Shown: positions 27,398 through 37,825 of the stretch, piece by piece
How positions within the stretch are numbered: the stretch's first letter is position 1
Layout of the letters: each line of letters begins with the position of its first letter
Assembly (NCBI GenBank): GCA_016124745.1
Contig: WGNC01000004.1
Span: 62,001-126,000, forward strand
Direction: 5' to 3'
Source: Thiobacillus sp.
Lineage (GTDB): Bacteria > Pseudomonadota > Gammaproteobacteria > Burkholderiales > Thiobacillaceae
DNA: 64,000 bases
Notes under the pieces: generated by a model
Told to the model about the DNA's origin: nothing
Databases searched by the model: none
Seen by the model: only the letters and a program-made list of their open reading frames with translations
Translations under genes and position numbers: made by a program

Positions 27398-27453
27398 TTA
27401 TCCCGATTAAGAGAACAGTCATTTCAATTATCCTGTCTTTATCCCGATTAGAG
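27397..27453. promoter_or_regulatory. Direct repeats TTTATCCCGATTA in the lysR-azoR intergenic region
   Basis: TTTATCCCGATTAAGAG (27397-27413) and TTTATCCCGATTAGAG (27438-27453) are near-identical direct repeats 41 bp apart, about four helical turns, on the same face of the helix. The first overlaps the lysR start codon, which suggests autoregulation. The position is right for LysR operator sites. Confidence 0.6.
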
Positions 27454-27512
27454 CAAAGACAACAATAGCATCACGGTGCCAACTCGGCCCGCTTCCACTG
27501 GAGATGCCCATC

Positions 27513-28157
27513 ATGCAAACCACCCCTTCCACCCCCCAGTCCCTGCGCGTGTTGCGCGTCGATTCCAGCGCCCGCATCGAGGGCTCGATTACGCGCCAGT
27601 TGGCTGACCGGTTGATCGACGGCTTGCAGAAGCGCGTACCCGATTTCACCGTCACCCGGCGCGATGTGGCACAGGGCCTGCCCTTTGTGGATGCCGACTG
27701 GGTCGATGCCAACCTGACCGACCCGGAGGCCCGCAACGCGGAACAGCGTCTAACGCTGGTCGGTTCCGACACGCTGGTGGCCGAGGTGATGGCGGCGGAC
27801 CTGTGGGTGATCGCCACCCCCATCTACAACTTCGGCGTGCCGGCGAGCCTCAAGGCATGGGTCGACCAGATCGCCCGCGCCCGCTTGACCTTCCGTTACA
27901 CCGAGCAAGGACCGCAGGGTCTGCTGACCGGCAAGAAGGTCTATATTCTGACGGCCACCGGCGGCACCGAGGTGGGCAGCACCATCGATTTCGCCACGCC
28001 CTGGCTCAGGTTCGTGCTGGGCTTTCTCGGCATCACCGACGTCGAGGTGATCGCCGCCGACCGCGGCATGATGCGCGGCAGGGCTGCCCACCAAGCCGCT
28101 ACGGAACGCATCGACGAGGTGCTTGCGCACGACTGGCAGACGCTCGCCGCTGCGTAA
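27513..28157 (+). CDS. azoR: FMN-dependent NADH-azoreductase
   Basis: AzoR reduces azo compounds and quinones by two electrons using FMN and NADH. The 214-residue flavodoxin-like protein shows the family pattern: LRVLRVDSSARIEGSITRQLAD at the phosphate-binding loop, ATPIYNFGVPASLKAWVDQIAR at the flavin site, and ATGGTEVGSTIDF at the second flavin loop. The ATG at 27513 is preferred to the one at 27504 because GGAG then lies nine bases upstream. It heads a plus-strand cluster with pirin and nitroreductase genes, divergent from lysR. Confidence 0.92.
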   Translation: MQTTPSTPQSLRVLRVDSSARIEGSITRQLADRLIDGLQKRVPDFTVTRRDVAQGLPFVDADWVDANLTDPEARNAEQRLTLVGSDTLVAEVMAADLWVIATPIYNFGVPASLKAWVDQIARARLTFRYTEQGPQGLLTGKKVYILTATGGTEVGSTIDFATPWLRFVLGFLGITDVEVIAADRGMMRGRAAHQAATERIDEVLAHDWQTLAAA

Positions 28158-28202
28158 AGGCCGCACCCAAACACGCTTTGCAAACCTGCCAAGGAGACAG
28201 AC

Positions 28203-29060
28203 ATGACTGCACGCACCATCCGCCAACGCGTTCCCGCCCACGAGGTCACCGAGGGCGCGGGCGTTACCGTCCATCGCAGCATCGGCACGCCGGCGCTGCG
28301 CAACCTCGACCCCTTCCTGATGCTTGACCACTTCGGCAGCGATAACCCGGACGAGTACATTGCCGGTTTTCCGGACCATCCGCATCGCGGCTTCATCACC
28401 TTCACCTACATGCTCGACGGCCGCATGGAACATCGCGACAGCATGGGCAACCGCGGCGAACTCGACTCCGGCGGCGCGCAGTGGATGAAGGCGGCCAGCG
28501 GCGTCATCCATTCCGAAATGCCGCGCCAGACCAACGGCCTGATGCGCGGCTTCCAGTTGTGGATCAATCTTCCCGCCAGCGAGAAGTTGTCCGACCCGGC
28601 CTATCAGGAGTTCTCGGCGGCGGCGATTCCCGAGGTCACGCAGGACGGTGCCCGGGTGCGCGTGCTGGCCGGCGAATTCAGCGGCACCCGCGGTGTCATC
28701 GAGGATCCGTCGACCGACGTGCTCTATCTTGATGTCGCCCTCCCCACCAACGCAGCCTTCTCGCTGCCGCTCGATGCAGCGCGCCATGCGTTCGTCTACG
28801 TATTCGAAGGCAGCGCCCGGGTCGCCGGAGATGACCTGGCGAAGCACACGCTGGCGGTGCTGGGATCGGGCGACACAGTGGGGATCACGGCTGGCGCCGA
28901 CGGCGCACGCTTCATCCTGGTGGCCGGACGGCCCATCGGCGAACCGGTGGTGCAGTACGGCCCCTTCGTGATGAACACTCGCGCAGAGATCGAACAGGCG
29001 ATGGCCGACTACCGCGACGGCAAGCTGGTGAAAACCCGGGCAGCGATGCGTGGGCAATGA
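28203..29060 (+). CDS. Pirin-family protein (probable quercetinase-type cupin)
   Basis: The 285-residue protein has two cupin domains as in pirin. The N-terminal domain contains the metal site (DHPHRGFITFTYMLDG plus WMKAASGVIHSEMP, giving the His/His/His/Glu set), and the C-terminal domain ends in GRPIGEPVVQYGPFVMNT. Bacterial pirins such as YhhW have quercetin 2,3-dioxygenase activity or bind redox metal. It lies 45 bp after azoR with an AAGGAGAC ribosome site, so the two are probably co-transcribed; azoR-pirin pairs under LysR control are common and fit detoxification of aromatic electrophiles. Confidence 0.93.
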   Translation: MTARTIRQRVPAHEVTEGAGVTVHRSIGTPALRNLDPFLMLDHFGSDNPDEYIAGFPDHPHRGFITFTYMLDGRMEHRDSMGNRGELDSGGAQWMKAASGVIHSEMPRQTNGLMRGFQLWINLPASEKLSDPAYQEFSAAAIPEVTQDGARVRVLAGEFSGTRGVIEDPSTDVLYLDVALPTNAAFSLPLDAARHAFVYVFEGSARVAGDDLAKHTLAVLGSGDTVGITAGADGARFILVAGRPIGEPVVQYGPFVMNTRAEIEQAMADYRDGKLVKTRAAMRGQ

Positions 29061-29116
29061 GCTCGCCCCGGCTTTCCATGCGCTATGGTTCATAGCATCC
29101 GTGGAAGGAGGTTCCC

Positions 29117-29704
29117 ATGAAGCCGCCCCTGCTCGACGCCATTCAGCAGCGCTATGCCTGCCGTCAATTCATTGCCGATCGTCCGGTGTCTGCAGACGCG
29201 CTGGCGGTATTGCTGGAAGCCGGCCGCCTCGCCCCTTCCGCCTTCGGACTGGAGCCTTGGCGCTTCGTCATCGTGACCGATGCTGCAGGCAAGGCTGCCA
29301 TCGCCCACGCCTGTTTCGGACAGCCTGCCGCAACCACGGCTGCGGCCTTCATCGCCATCGTGGCGCTGGTGGATGAACTCGACCCGGATTCGGATTACGT
29401 GCGCGCGCGCTTCGAGGCCGAGGCGCGCGGCGCGGATGCCGCACCGATCTATGACGCCTATCGTGTCCACTATCAAGCCGACTCCATCACGGCATGGGCA
29501 CAGGGCCAGTGCAACTTTGCCGCGGCACAGATGCTGCTGCAGGCGGCGCATCTGGGACTCGGCAGTTGCCCGATCGGCGGATTCGACGCGGCTGCGCTGA
29601 CCAGCGTCCTCAAGCTGCCGCCAGGCGAAACGCCCGCGCTGGTGATCGCGCTGGGGCACTGCAGCTACCCTGCGCCGGAACGGCTGCGCAAGCCGCTGGA
29701 TTGA
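29117..29704 (+). CDS. Nitroreductase-family oxidoreductase
   Basis: The 195-residue protein has the FMN-binding nitroreductase pattern: RYACRQFIADRPVS at the N-terminal FMN phosphate site, GRLAPSAFGLEPWRFVIV, a central helix region (GQCNFAAAQMLLQAAHLGLGSCPIGGFD) and the C-terminal VIALGHCSYPAPERLRKP. A GGAAGGAGG ribosome site precedes the ATG. It follows the pirin gene by 56 bp, so it may be the third gene of the azoR-pirin operon. The likely activity is two-electron reduction of nitro-aromatics or quinones with NAD(P)H. Confidence 0.9.
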   Translation: MKPPLLDAIQQRYACRQFIADRPVSADALAVLLEAGRLAPSAFGLEPWRFVIVTDAAGKAAIAHACFGQPAATTAAAFIAIVALVDELDPDSDYVRARFEAEARGADAAPIYDAYRVHYQADSITAWAQGQCNFAAAQMLLQAAHLGLGSCPIGGFDAAALTSVLKLPPGETPALVIALGHCSYPAPERLRKPLD

Positions 29705-29784
29705 GCGGGTCCGCCCTCGGGCACGTCAGGTAACCCTGACCGCAGACGGGTCGTGCAGGCCGGTCCAGGCCTTAGAATTCCGCC

Positions 29785-31251
29785 ATGCCCAAACTTGAAT
29801 CGCTGCGCTTCGACAACGGCTTCGCCCGCCTGCCGGAGACTTATTATTCGCGCGTCTGCCCCACGCCCGTTCCCGATCCTTACCTGGTGTGTCACAGCCC
29901 GGAAGCGCTGCGCCTGCTCGATCTGGACGAGAGCGAAATCAGCCGGCGAGAAATGATCGAGACCCTGGCCGGCAACCGGTTGCTGCCCGGGATGGATGCG
30001 ATCGCCGCGCTCTATGCCGGGCACCAGTTCGGCCACTATGTGCCGCAACTGGGCGACGGCCGCGCGATGCTGCTGGGCGAAGTGAAGAATGCCGCGGGCG
30101 AAGGCTGGGAGGTGCAACTGAAGGGCGCCGGCCGCACGCCCTACTCGCGCGGCGGCGACGGCCGCGCGGTGCTGCGCTCCAGCATCCGCGAATTTCTCTG
30201 TTCCGAGGCGATGCATGCGCTCGGCATCCCCACCACGCGCGCACTCTGCATCGTCGGCAGCGACCGTCCGGTCTACCGCGAGGATGAGGAGACTGCCGCG
30301 CTGGTGACGCGGCTGGCGCCGAGCTTCGTCCGCTTCGGCTCGTTCGAGGTGTTCTACTATCGCAACCAGGTCGAGGCGTTGCGCCAGCTGGCCGATTACG
30401 TCCTCGCCCGCTATTACCCGGAGCTGGCGGTCCGCGCCGAGCCCTACGCCGAAATGCTGCGCGAAGTCACCCGGCGCACGGCGGAACTGATGGCGCAGTG
30501 GCAGGCGGTCGGTTTTTCGCACGGCGTCATGAACACCGACAACATGTCGATCCTGGGGCTGACGCTGGACTACGGCCCGTTCGGCTTTCTCGATGCGTTC
30601 GACCCCGGCTTCATCTGCAACCATTCCGACAGCGGCGGCCGCTACGCCTTCGACCAGCAGCCGGACGTGGCCGCCTGGAACATCACCAAACTGGCGCAGG
30701 CGCTGGCGCCGCTACTGTCGGTCGAAACCGCCTCGGCCGCGATCAGTGACTATCCACAGCAATTCGGCCAGGCCTACCTCGGACGCATGGCCGCCAAGTT
30801 CGGCCTGGCGCCGGGCGGCGAAACGGTTCCGCTCATGATGGACGCGCTGCAACTGCTGGCACGGAACCATGTCGACTACACGATATTTTTCCGCCGCCTG
30901 TGCAACTTCGACTGCACGGCAGGTGCGGCCAACGCACCATTGCGCGACCTGTTCCTCGACCGCGCGGCCTTCGACGCCTGGGCGGTGCGCTATGCCGCTG
31001 CGCTGCGTGGCATGAACGCAGTCGATGCTGAGCGCAGCACAGCCATGCGTGCGGTCAACCCCAAGTACATCCTGCGCAACCACCTTGCCGAAGTCGCCAT
31101 CCGCCGCGCAGCGGACCATCGCGACTACAGCGAGATCGCCCGCCTGCACACGCTGCTGGCGCATCCGTTCGACGAACAGCCCGAACTCGAGTCCTATGCC
31201 GCCGAGCCCCCTGACTGGGCGAAGAAGATTGAGGTAAGCTGTTCTTCGTGA
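29785..31251 (+). CDS. selO: Protein adenylyltransferase SelO (YdiU)
   Basis: SelO is a pseudokinase-fold enzyme that transfers AMP from ATP to protein side chains and is linked to redox stress. The 488-residue protein contains YAGHQFGHYVPQLGDGRA, the nucleotide-binding LKGAGRTPYSRGGDGRAVLR, the catalytic/metal region FSHGVMNTDNMSILGLT and DYGPFGFLDAFDP, and the characteristic C terminus VSCSS, equivalent to the end where eukaryotic SelO has selenocysteine. It overlaps the next lipoprotein gene by 4 bp (GTGA), so the two are coupled. Confidence 0.95.
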   Translation: MPKLESLRFDNGFARLPETYYSRVCPTPVPDPYLVCHSPEALRLLDLDESEISRREMIETLAGNRLLPGMDAIAALYAGHQFGHYVPQLGDGRAMLLGEVKNAAGEGWEVQLKGAGRTPYSRGGDGRAVLRSSIREFLCSEAMHALGIPTTRALCIVGSDRPVYREDEETAALVTRLAPSFVRFGSFEVFYYRNQVEALRQLADYVLARYYPELAVRAEPYAEMLREVTRRTAELMAQWQAVGFSHGVMNTDNMSILGLTLDYGPFGFLDAFDPGFICNHSDSGGRYAFDQQPDVAAWNITKLAQALAPLLSVETASAAISDYPQQFGQAYLGRMAAKFGLAPGGETVPLMMDALQLLARNHVDYTIFFRRLCNFDCTAGAANAPLRDLFLDRAAFDAWAVRYAAALRGMNAVDAERSTAMRAVNPKYILRNHLAEVAIRRAADHRDYSEIARLHTLLAHPFDEQPELESYAAEPPDWAKKIEVSCSS

Positions 31252-31970
31252 ACCGCCTGCCTGCCCTCACTGTCAGCCTTCTGGCCCTTGCCCTGCTCAC
31301 CGCCTGCACGAATCAACCCATCCAGCGCAAGGACGGCAGCAGCAGCCAGCAAGGTTTCACCGTCACGGATCTGGCCAAGGGCGACATCGATGATGTGACG
31401 GAGTTCAGCCAGCGTCAGATCCTCGCCAGCCTAAAAACGCTGACGCTCAAGTTCTATCGCCGCAACCCCAGCGAATGGCGCAAGTCCGGCTTTGCCAGTG
31501 CGGACGAGGCGACCGCCGACCTGTTCGAGCCGCTGGCCCACTGGAATGTGGCGCCACAAAAAAAGCTTAACTGGAAAGACGAACTCGGCAACGCGTGGCG
31601 CGAGGATTACGCGGGAGACCGGGTGAAGGCGCTGATGGGCGGATTGCTGGTCATGCAGATGGCGGCTTTCAACAACGAGACCGAGTTTTACCTGCTGACC
31701 GAAGTCGACGCGCAGAAGCTCTACAACGCCGCGCGCAATACCGAGGCCGTTGTATGGAAGATTTCCAACGCCAAAAATGTGCGCGGCGAACCTTTGCTGC
31801 TTTCCAACGGGTTTGATGCGAATGGCGTGGCCAACCTCAGTTTCGAACGGGAGTTCGGCAAGCTCATCGGCATCGAAGACACTCTGGCCCTGATCATCGA
31901 AGACAAGACCAATCGCGAGATCCGCTTCGGCGTGGTCAGTGTCGGCAAGATGATCTTCCTGCCCATCTGA
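31248..31970 (+). CDS. Lipoprotein of unknown function
   Basis: The 240-residue product starts at a GTG overlapping the selO stop and has a lipoprotein signal (LTVSLLALALLTAC, lipobox LTAC near residues 17-20). The mature part is mixed helix and strand, including KTLTLKFYRRNPSEWRKSG and KVNREIR-like charged segments, and ends in VGKMIFLPI. I do not recognise the family. A probable membrane-anchored periplasmic protein; the coupling to selO suggests joint expression, not a known joint function. Confidence 0.75.
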   Translation: MNRLPALTVSLLALALLTACTNQPIQRKDGSSSQQGFTVTDLAKGDIDDVTEFSQRQILASLKTLTLKFYRRNPSEWRKSGFASADEATADLFEPLAHWNVAPQKKLNWKDELGNAWREDYAGDRVKALMGGLLVMQMAAFNNETEFYLLTEVDAQKLYNAARNTEAVVWKISNAKNVRGEPLLLSNGFDANGVANLSFEREFGKLIGIEDTLALIIEDKTNREIRFGVVSVGKMIFLPI

Positions 31971-31971
31971 C

Positions 31972-32670
31972 ATGGACATGCAGCAGGACCCCTATGCCTA
32001 CTGCTCGAGCCTGACGCGCGACCAATGGGCATGGGAGTTCCTGCGCCGCAACCCGGAATACCAAGCTGACTATCGCCGTTTCATTCGCCTGTGGCAGATG
32101 CTGGAAGCCGAGTACGGCGCCCCGCCACAGCGCGACTTCGCGCGCTGGAAGCGCGACCCGCGTGCCTATGGTCCGCTCCCTGGCGAGCGCGAACTCGGCA
32201 ATCCCTGCGGAGAACTCTGCCTGGGCGAAGACGACCGGGTACTGATCGAGTGCTGGATGGGTGCGAAATGGGGCTTTTACAAATTTCCACTCGACCCCGA
32301 ACGCTTTGTCCCGCCCACTTCCGCTGAACTCGCCTGGCGTCCGCCCCCGGCAACCGAGCCTCGCCCTGCCAACGACCCCTACCGGCTGGACATCGCGTTC
32401 GACTTGTCCCTGCCGCTGCCGCCGCAACTCGAAGCTGCCAAGATCCGTATGGTCAGCCGCGCTGCCGAACTGCGGCGGGCGGGGCTGCCCGCACCCATAA
32501 GTTTGTCCAGCCAGCATGCGCGCTGGACGCGCATGTTGCGCCTGCTTGATGCCGAGGCGGCGGGTGAAACGCTTGAAGTTCAGGACACAGAATCGTTGCA
32601 CGAGGCGCACGCGATGACGCACGACGGTTATCTGGAGATTCTGCGACTGGGAGACGCCAGCGCACGCTGA
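31972..32670 (+). CDS. DUF6499/DUF2285-type protein
   Basis: The 232-residue cytosolic protein begins with a block (DQWAWEFLRRNPEYQADYRRF) that matches the DUF6499 'transcriptional regulator-like' domain. The second half, with YRLDIAFDLSLPLPPQLEAAK and LRRAGLPAPISLSSQHARWTRMLRLLDA, resembles the DUF2285 family found on integrative conjugative elements. It starts one base after the lipoprotein stop, so the gene sits in the selO-lipoprotein unit. No integrase, transfer gene or att site is nearby. A regulatory or DNA-binding role is inference only. Confidence 0.65.
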   Translation: MDMQQDPYAYCSSLTRDQWAWEFLRRNPEYQADYRRFIRLWQMLEAEYGAPPQRDFARWKRDPRAYGPLPGERELGNPCGELCLGEDDRVLIECWMGAKWGFYKFPLDPERFVPPTSAELAWRPPPATEPRPANDPYRLDIAFDLSLPLPPQLEAAKIRMVSRAAELRRAGLPAPISLSSQHARWTRMLRLLDAEAAGETLEVQDTESLHEAHAMTHDGYLEILRLGDASAR

Positions 32671-32677
32671 AAATGAA

Positions 32678-32698
32678 ACCGGGGCATTGCGCCCCGGT
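32678..32698. terminator. Bidirectional hairpin between DUF6499 gene and sodB
   Basis: ACCGGGGC / GCCCCGGT, 8 bp with a 5-base loop, lies between convergent genes. On the minus strand it is followed by TTTCATTTTC, a fair U-rich tail for sodB; on the plus strand by CTTGAGT. Confidence 0.65.
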
Positions 32699-32726
32699 CT
32701 TGAGTGAACGTCTCAGACGTAACGAA

Positions 32727-33311
32727 TCAAGCGAAATTCGCTTCGGCAAACTTCCAGTTCACCAAGTTGTTGAGGAAGGTCTCGACGAACTTTGGACGCA
32801 GGTTGCGGTAATCGATGTAGTAGGCGTGTTCCCACACGTCGATACACAGCAGGGCCTTGTCGCCGGTCGTCAGCGGCGTGCCGGCGGCACCCATGTTGAC
32901 AATGTCGACGGTGCCGTCGGCCCTTTTCACCAGCCAGGTCCAGCCGGAACCGAAGTTTCCGACGGCACTGGTCTGAAAAGCCGTCTTGAATGCATCGAAG
33001 CTGCCCCACTTGGCGTTGATGGCATCAGCCAGGGCGCCGGTCGGTGCGCCGCCGCCATTGGGCGACAGGCAGTTCCAGAAGAAAGTATGGTTGGAAACCT
33101 GGGCAGCATTGTTGTAGATGCCGCCAGCCGGAGCGCTCTTGACGATGTCCTCGAGCGACATGCTTTCGAAGTCGGTACCCTTGATCAGGTTGTTGAGGTT
33201 GGTCACGTAGGCCTGATGGTGCTTGGCATAGTGGTATTCGAAGGTTTCCTTGGACATGTGCGGCGCGAGCGCATCCATGGCAAAAGGCAGTGCGGGCAAA
33301 GTGTGTTCCAT
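32727..33311 (-). CDS. sodB: Superoxide dismutase [Fe]
   Basis: SodB dismutates superoxide in the cytoplasm. The 193-residue protein starts MEHTLPALPFAMDALAPHMS, the typical Fe-SOD N terminus, with metal ligands His in YHYAKHHQAYV, His in NHTFFWNCL, and Asp/His in IDVWEHAYYIDYRN. AAGGAGAG lies seven bases before the ATG at 33311, deciding the start against the longer ORF. The AAQVSNHTFFWN sequence is of the iron-type subgroup. Confidence 0.96.
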   Translation of the reverse strand: MEHTLPALPFAMDALAPHMSKETFEYHYAKHHQAYVTNLNNLIKGTDFESMSLEDIVKSAPAGGIYNNAAQVSNHTFFWNCLSPNGGGAPTGALADAINAKWGSFDAFKTAFQTSAVGNFGSGWTWLVKRADGTVDIVNMGAAGTPLTTGDKALLCIDVWEHAYYIDYRNLRPKFVETFLNNLVNWKFAEANFA

Positions 33312-33607
<296 letters not shown>

Positions 33608-33653
33608 CGAAGCCAGCGATTCTAACAGATGACCGCCGCGACGCGGAAGCCTG

Positions 33654-34022
33654 TCAGCCCAATATTTTCAAAATAGCGCTGATCTCGGTGCGCAATTTCG
33701 CTGTATCCAGAGCACTCGAGTCCGCAGTGACAGATTCGGCGTCGGCGGAAGCATCGGCATCGTGCTCCAGACGCTGCCGTGCACCGCTGATCGTGAATCC
33801 TTCTTCGTAGAGCAACTCGCGGATGCGGCGGATCAACAATACCTCATGATGCTGGTAGTAGCGCCGGTTGCCGCGCCGCTTGACCGGGCGCAACTGGGTG
33901 AATTCCTGCTCCCAGTAACGCAGCACATGCGCCTTGACAGCACACAGCTCGGAGACTTCACCAATGGTGAAATAGCGTTTCGCCGGGATCGGCGGGAGTT
34001 CACGCCGGGAGGGGCGTTCCAA
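33654..34022 (-). CDS. MerR-family transcriptional regulator
   Basis: The 122-residue protein has an N-terminal MerR winged helix ([27 protein letters not shown]) and [27 protein letters not shown], followed by a short acidic C-terminal tail with no cysteine metal-binding loop. Its start overlaps the ihfA stop by 23 bp; this ihfA-merR pairing after pheST is conserved in Betaproteobacteria. The target is unknown. Confidence 0.93.
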   Translation of the reverse strand: MERPSRRELPPIPAKRYFTIGEVSELCAVKAHVLRYWEQEFTQLRPVKRRGNRRYYQHHEVLLIRRIRELLYEEGFTISGARQRLEHDADASADAESVTADSSALDTAKLRTEISAILKILG

Positions 34023-34311
34023 TTTGGGCGCCTTCGACCTGGGACTTGAGCTTCTGGCTGGCGTGGAAGGTCACCACGCGTCGCGCGGAAATCGGCATTT
34101 CTTCGCCGGTCTTGGGGTTGCGGCCCGGTCGCTGCGGTTTCTCGCGGCACTGGAAATTGCCGAACCCGGACAGTTTGACGATGTCGCCTCTTTCGAGCGA
34201 CATGCGAATTTCGTCAAAAAACGACTCGACGACATCCTTGGCCTCGCGTTTATTCAAACCCACTTTTTCGAACAGGAGTTCTGCAAGATCAGCTTTGGTC
34301 AGAGTGGTCAT
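34000..34311 (-). CDS. ihfA: Integration host factor subunit alpha
   Basis: IHF bends DNA in recombination, replication and transcription. The 103-residue protein shows the HU/IHF fold: [25 protein letters not shown], then [33 protein letters not shown], with the [10 protein letters not shown] arm that enters the DNA minor groove and the intercalating Pro. The pheST-ihfA order is the standard one. It is 36 bp downstream of pheT. Confidence 0.97.
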   Translation of the reverse strand: MTTLTKADLAELLFEKVGLNKREAKDVVESFFDEIRMSLERGDIVKLSGFGNFQCREKPQRPGRNPKTGEEMPISARRVVTFHASQKLKSQVEGAQIGTPLPA

Positions 34312-34347
34312 GATCGTCTTGTCAGGGAGGGCTCGTGAGAAAAAGCG

Positions 34348-36693
34348 TCACGCACGCAAACTGGCATTGCATTGACGAAGCGCGGTATTGACCAGCTTTT
34401 GCATGGCATCCTCCACTTCCCGATCCGTCAATGTGCGTTCAGTATCTTGCATAACTACCCGTATAGCAAGGCTTTTTTTGTTTTCCGCCATGCCTTTTCC
34501 GCGGTATTCGTCGAAAACTTCGATCGATCTTACCTGGGCAGGAGCATCCTCGCGCAGTGCAGCGAGCAATTCGCCGGCAGGCGTCTGCACATCCAGTACA
34601 AACGCCAGATCACGCCGCACTAGCGGGAAACGCGACAAACTGGCATGGCGCGGCAGACGCCGCTGGATAAGTGCCCGGCTATCCAATTCAAACAGCACTG
34701 GCGCGAAGGGCAGGTCGAACGCCTGCACCAGACGCGGATGCAGCGTGCCGACCCAGCCGATGGTCTGGCCGTTGTCCCATACTTCGGCACATTGCCCGGG
34801 GTGCAATGCAGGATGAACCCCGCGGCGCGTGTCGAGCGCATGACCGAACAGGCGCTCCAGATCACCCTTGAGATCGAAGAAATCGACGCGCCGCGAGGTC
34901 GCACCCCACTGTTCTGGCAGCGCGTCGCCGTAAATCAGTCCGCCGACCTTCATGACCTGCGCTTCCAGTGAGGCATACACGCGCCCCAGTTCAAAAATGC
35001 GCACCCGCTCCTGCTGGCGGTTCAGGTTATGGCGCAGCGTCTCGATCAGGCCGCCCCACAGGGTCGTGCGCATCACCGACAACTGGCTGGCGATCGGATT
35101 GGCCAGCGGCAGCGGACGGGCATCGGCATCGAGCGCCCCCTCCCACGCCGGGTCGACGAAACTGTAGGTGATGACTTCCTGGTAATCCAGGTCGACCAGC
35201 ATCTGGCGCAGGTTGTCTTCGGGCAATACCTTCTCGTCCAGGGGCAGCATGCGCGAAGGGGCTGCAGGCGGCTGCGCCGGGATGTTGTCATAACCGAACA
35301 GGCGCACCGCCTCTTCGATCAGGTCTTCCTCGATCGCAAGATCGAAACGGAAGCTCGGCGGCGTGACGACCAGACTGTCATTGCGGCGTTCGACCGCAGC
35401 CCCCAGCGCGCTCAGGCCTTGAGCAACCTGGTCCGCTTCGAACCGGATCCCCGCGACGCGCTCGAGGCGTGCCAGCCGCAGCGTGATCGGCGTCCGTTGC
35501 GGCAACTCGGCCACGGCCTCGGTGATCGGACCGGCCTGGCCGCCGCAAATGTCGAGCAGCAACTCCGTCGCCCGCTCCATCGCCCGGCGGCAGGCGCCGA
35601 AATCGACGCCGCGCTCGAAGCGATGCGATGAATCGGTGGACAGGCCGAGCCGCCGTGCACGACCGGCGATTGCCATCGGCGCGAAGAACGCCGCTTCGAG
35701 GAAGACATCGACGGTCACGCGTTCCACGCTGGTCGGCTGCCCGCCCATGATTCCGGCCAGCGCCACCGGCCCGTTGGCATCGGCGATCACCAGCATATCG
35801 GGGGCAAGCTCTGCGTTCTGACCATTCAGAAGTTCCAGCCGTTCGCCCGCGCGTGCCATGCGCACCTCGATACCGCCGTTGAGGCGAGAGAGCGCAAAGG
35901 CGTGCATCGGCTGGCCGAGTTCGAGCAGCACGTAGTTGGTGATGTCGACCGGCGCCAGCAGGGGGCGGATGCCGCTGCGCTCGAGTCGCTCGGCCATCCA
36001 GCGCGGGGTGGTCGCCTGCGCGTTGATGCCGCGCACCACGCGGCCCAGATAGAGCGGGCACGCTTCACGCGCCGATACCTGGACCGCCTGCGTATCCTGG
36101 ATCCGGACTTCAACCTCGACAGTCTGCGGCAGGTGCACGTCGGCGCCAGTGATCGCACCGATTTCCCGCGCCAGGCCCTGCATCGACAGGCAGTCTGCAC
36201 GATTCGGCGTCAGTTTGAGGGTGATGAGCGTGTCGTCCAGATTGAGCCAGCTACGGAAATCCTCGCCCACCGGCGCATCGTCAGGCAACACCATCAGGCC
36301 GTCCGCGGCCCCTTCCAGCCCCAATTCCTTGGTCGAACACAGCATGCCGAAGGACTCGACCCCACGCACCTTGGCCACCTTGATTTCAAACCCGGGCAGC
36401 ATCGCACCCGGGCGCGCGCATGGGACCTTGAGACCGGGCCCTGCATTCGGCGCCCCGCAGACGATGGTCACCGGCGCGGCTTCGCCGACGTCCACCTGGC
36501 ACACCCGCAGGCGATCGGCATCGGGATGCTTCTCTGCCGACAGGATCTCGGCCACCACCACGTTATTGAACGGCGGCGCAACCGGGGTCATGGCCTCCAC
36601 CTCCAGCCCGGCCATGGTCACGACGTGCGCGAGTTGTGCAGTGTCGAGCGCTGGATTGACGAGCGTTCGCAGCCAAGATTCCGGAAATTGCAT
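34348..36693 (-). CDS. pheT: Phenylalanine-tRNA ligase beta subunit
   Basis: PheT forms the alpha2-beta2 synthetase that charges tRNA-Phe and edits mischarged Tyr. The 781-residue protein begins MQFPESWLRTLVNPALDT, has the tRNA-binding OB domain (VVVAEILSAEKHPDADRLRVCQVD), the B3/B4 editing region (ITLKLTPNRADCLSMQGLAREIG upstream), and the C-terminal ferredoxin-fold anticodon-binding domain (LSRFPLVRRDLAFVLD). It starts 16 bp after pheS. Confidence 0.97.
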   Translation of the reverse strand: MQFPESWLRTLVNPALDTAQLAHVVTMAGLEVEAMTPVAPPFNNVVVAEILSAEKHPDADRLRVCQVDVGEAAPVTIVCGAPNAGPGLKVPCARPGAMLPGFEIKVAKVRGVESFGMLCSTKELGLEGAADGLMVLPDDAPVGEDFRSWLNLDDTLITLKLTPNRADCLSMQGLAREIGAITGADVHLPQTVEVEVRIQDTQAVQVSAREACPLYLGRVVRGINAQATTPRWMAERLERSGIRPLLAPVDITNYVLLELGQPMHAFALSRLNGGIEVRMARAGERLELLNGQNAELAPDMLVIADANGPVALAGIMGGQPTSVERVTVDVFLEAAFFAPMAIAGRARRLGLSTDSSHRFERGVDFGACRRAMERATELLLDICGGQAGPITEAVAELPQRTPITLRLARLERVAGIRFEADQVAQGLSALGAAVERRNDSLVVTPPSFRFDLAIEEDLIEEAVRLFGYDNIPAQPPAAPSRMLPLDEKVLPEDNLRQMLVDLDYQEVITYSFVDPAWEGALDADARPLPLANPIASQLSVMRTTLWGGLIETLRHNLNRQQERVRIFELGRVYASLEAQVMKVGGLIYGDALPEQWGATSRRVDFFDLKGDLERLFGHALDTRRGVHPALHPGQCAEVWDNGQTIGWVGTLHPRLVQAFDLPFAPVLFELDSRALIQRRLPRHASLSRFPLVRRDLAFVLDVQTPAGELLAALREDAPAQVRSIEVFDEYRGKGMAENKKSLAIRVVMQDTERTLTDREVEDAMQKLVNTALRQCNASLRA

Positions 36694-36709
36694 GAGAAAT
36701 GCGCCTTAA

Positions 36710-37747
<1,038 letters not shown>

Positions 37748-37825
37748 TTATTTCATTTCCAGATCAAGCCACTTGCAATGATAAACGGCCAGGCGGACCC
37801 TGAATCCGGAAAGGGAACAACAAAC

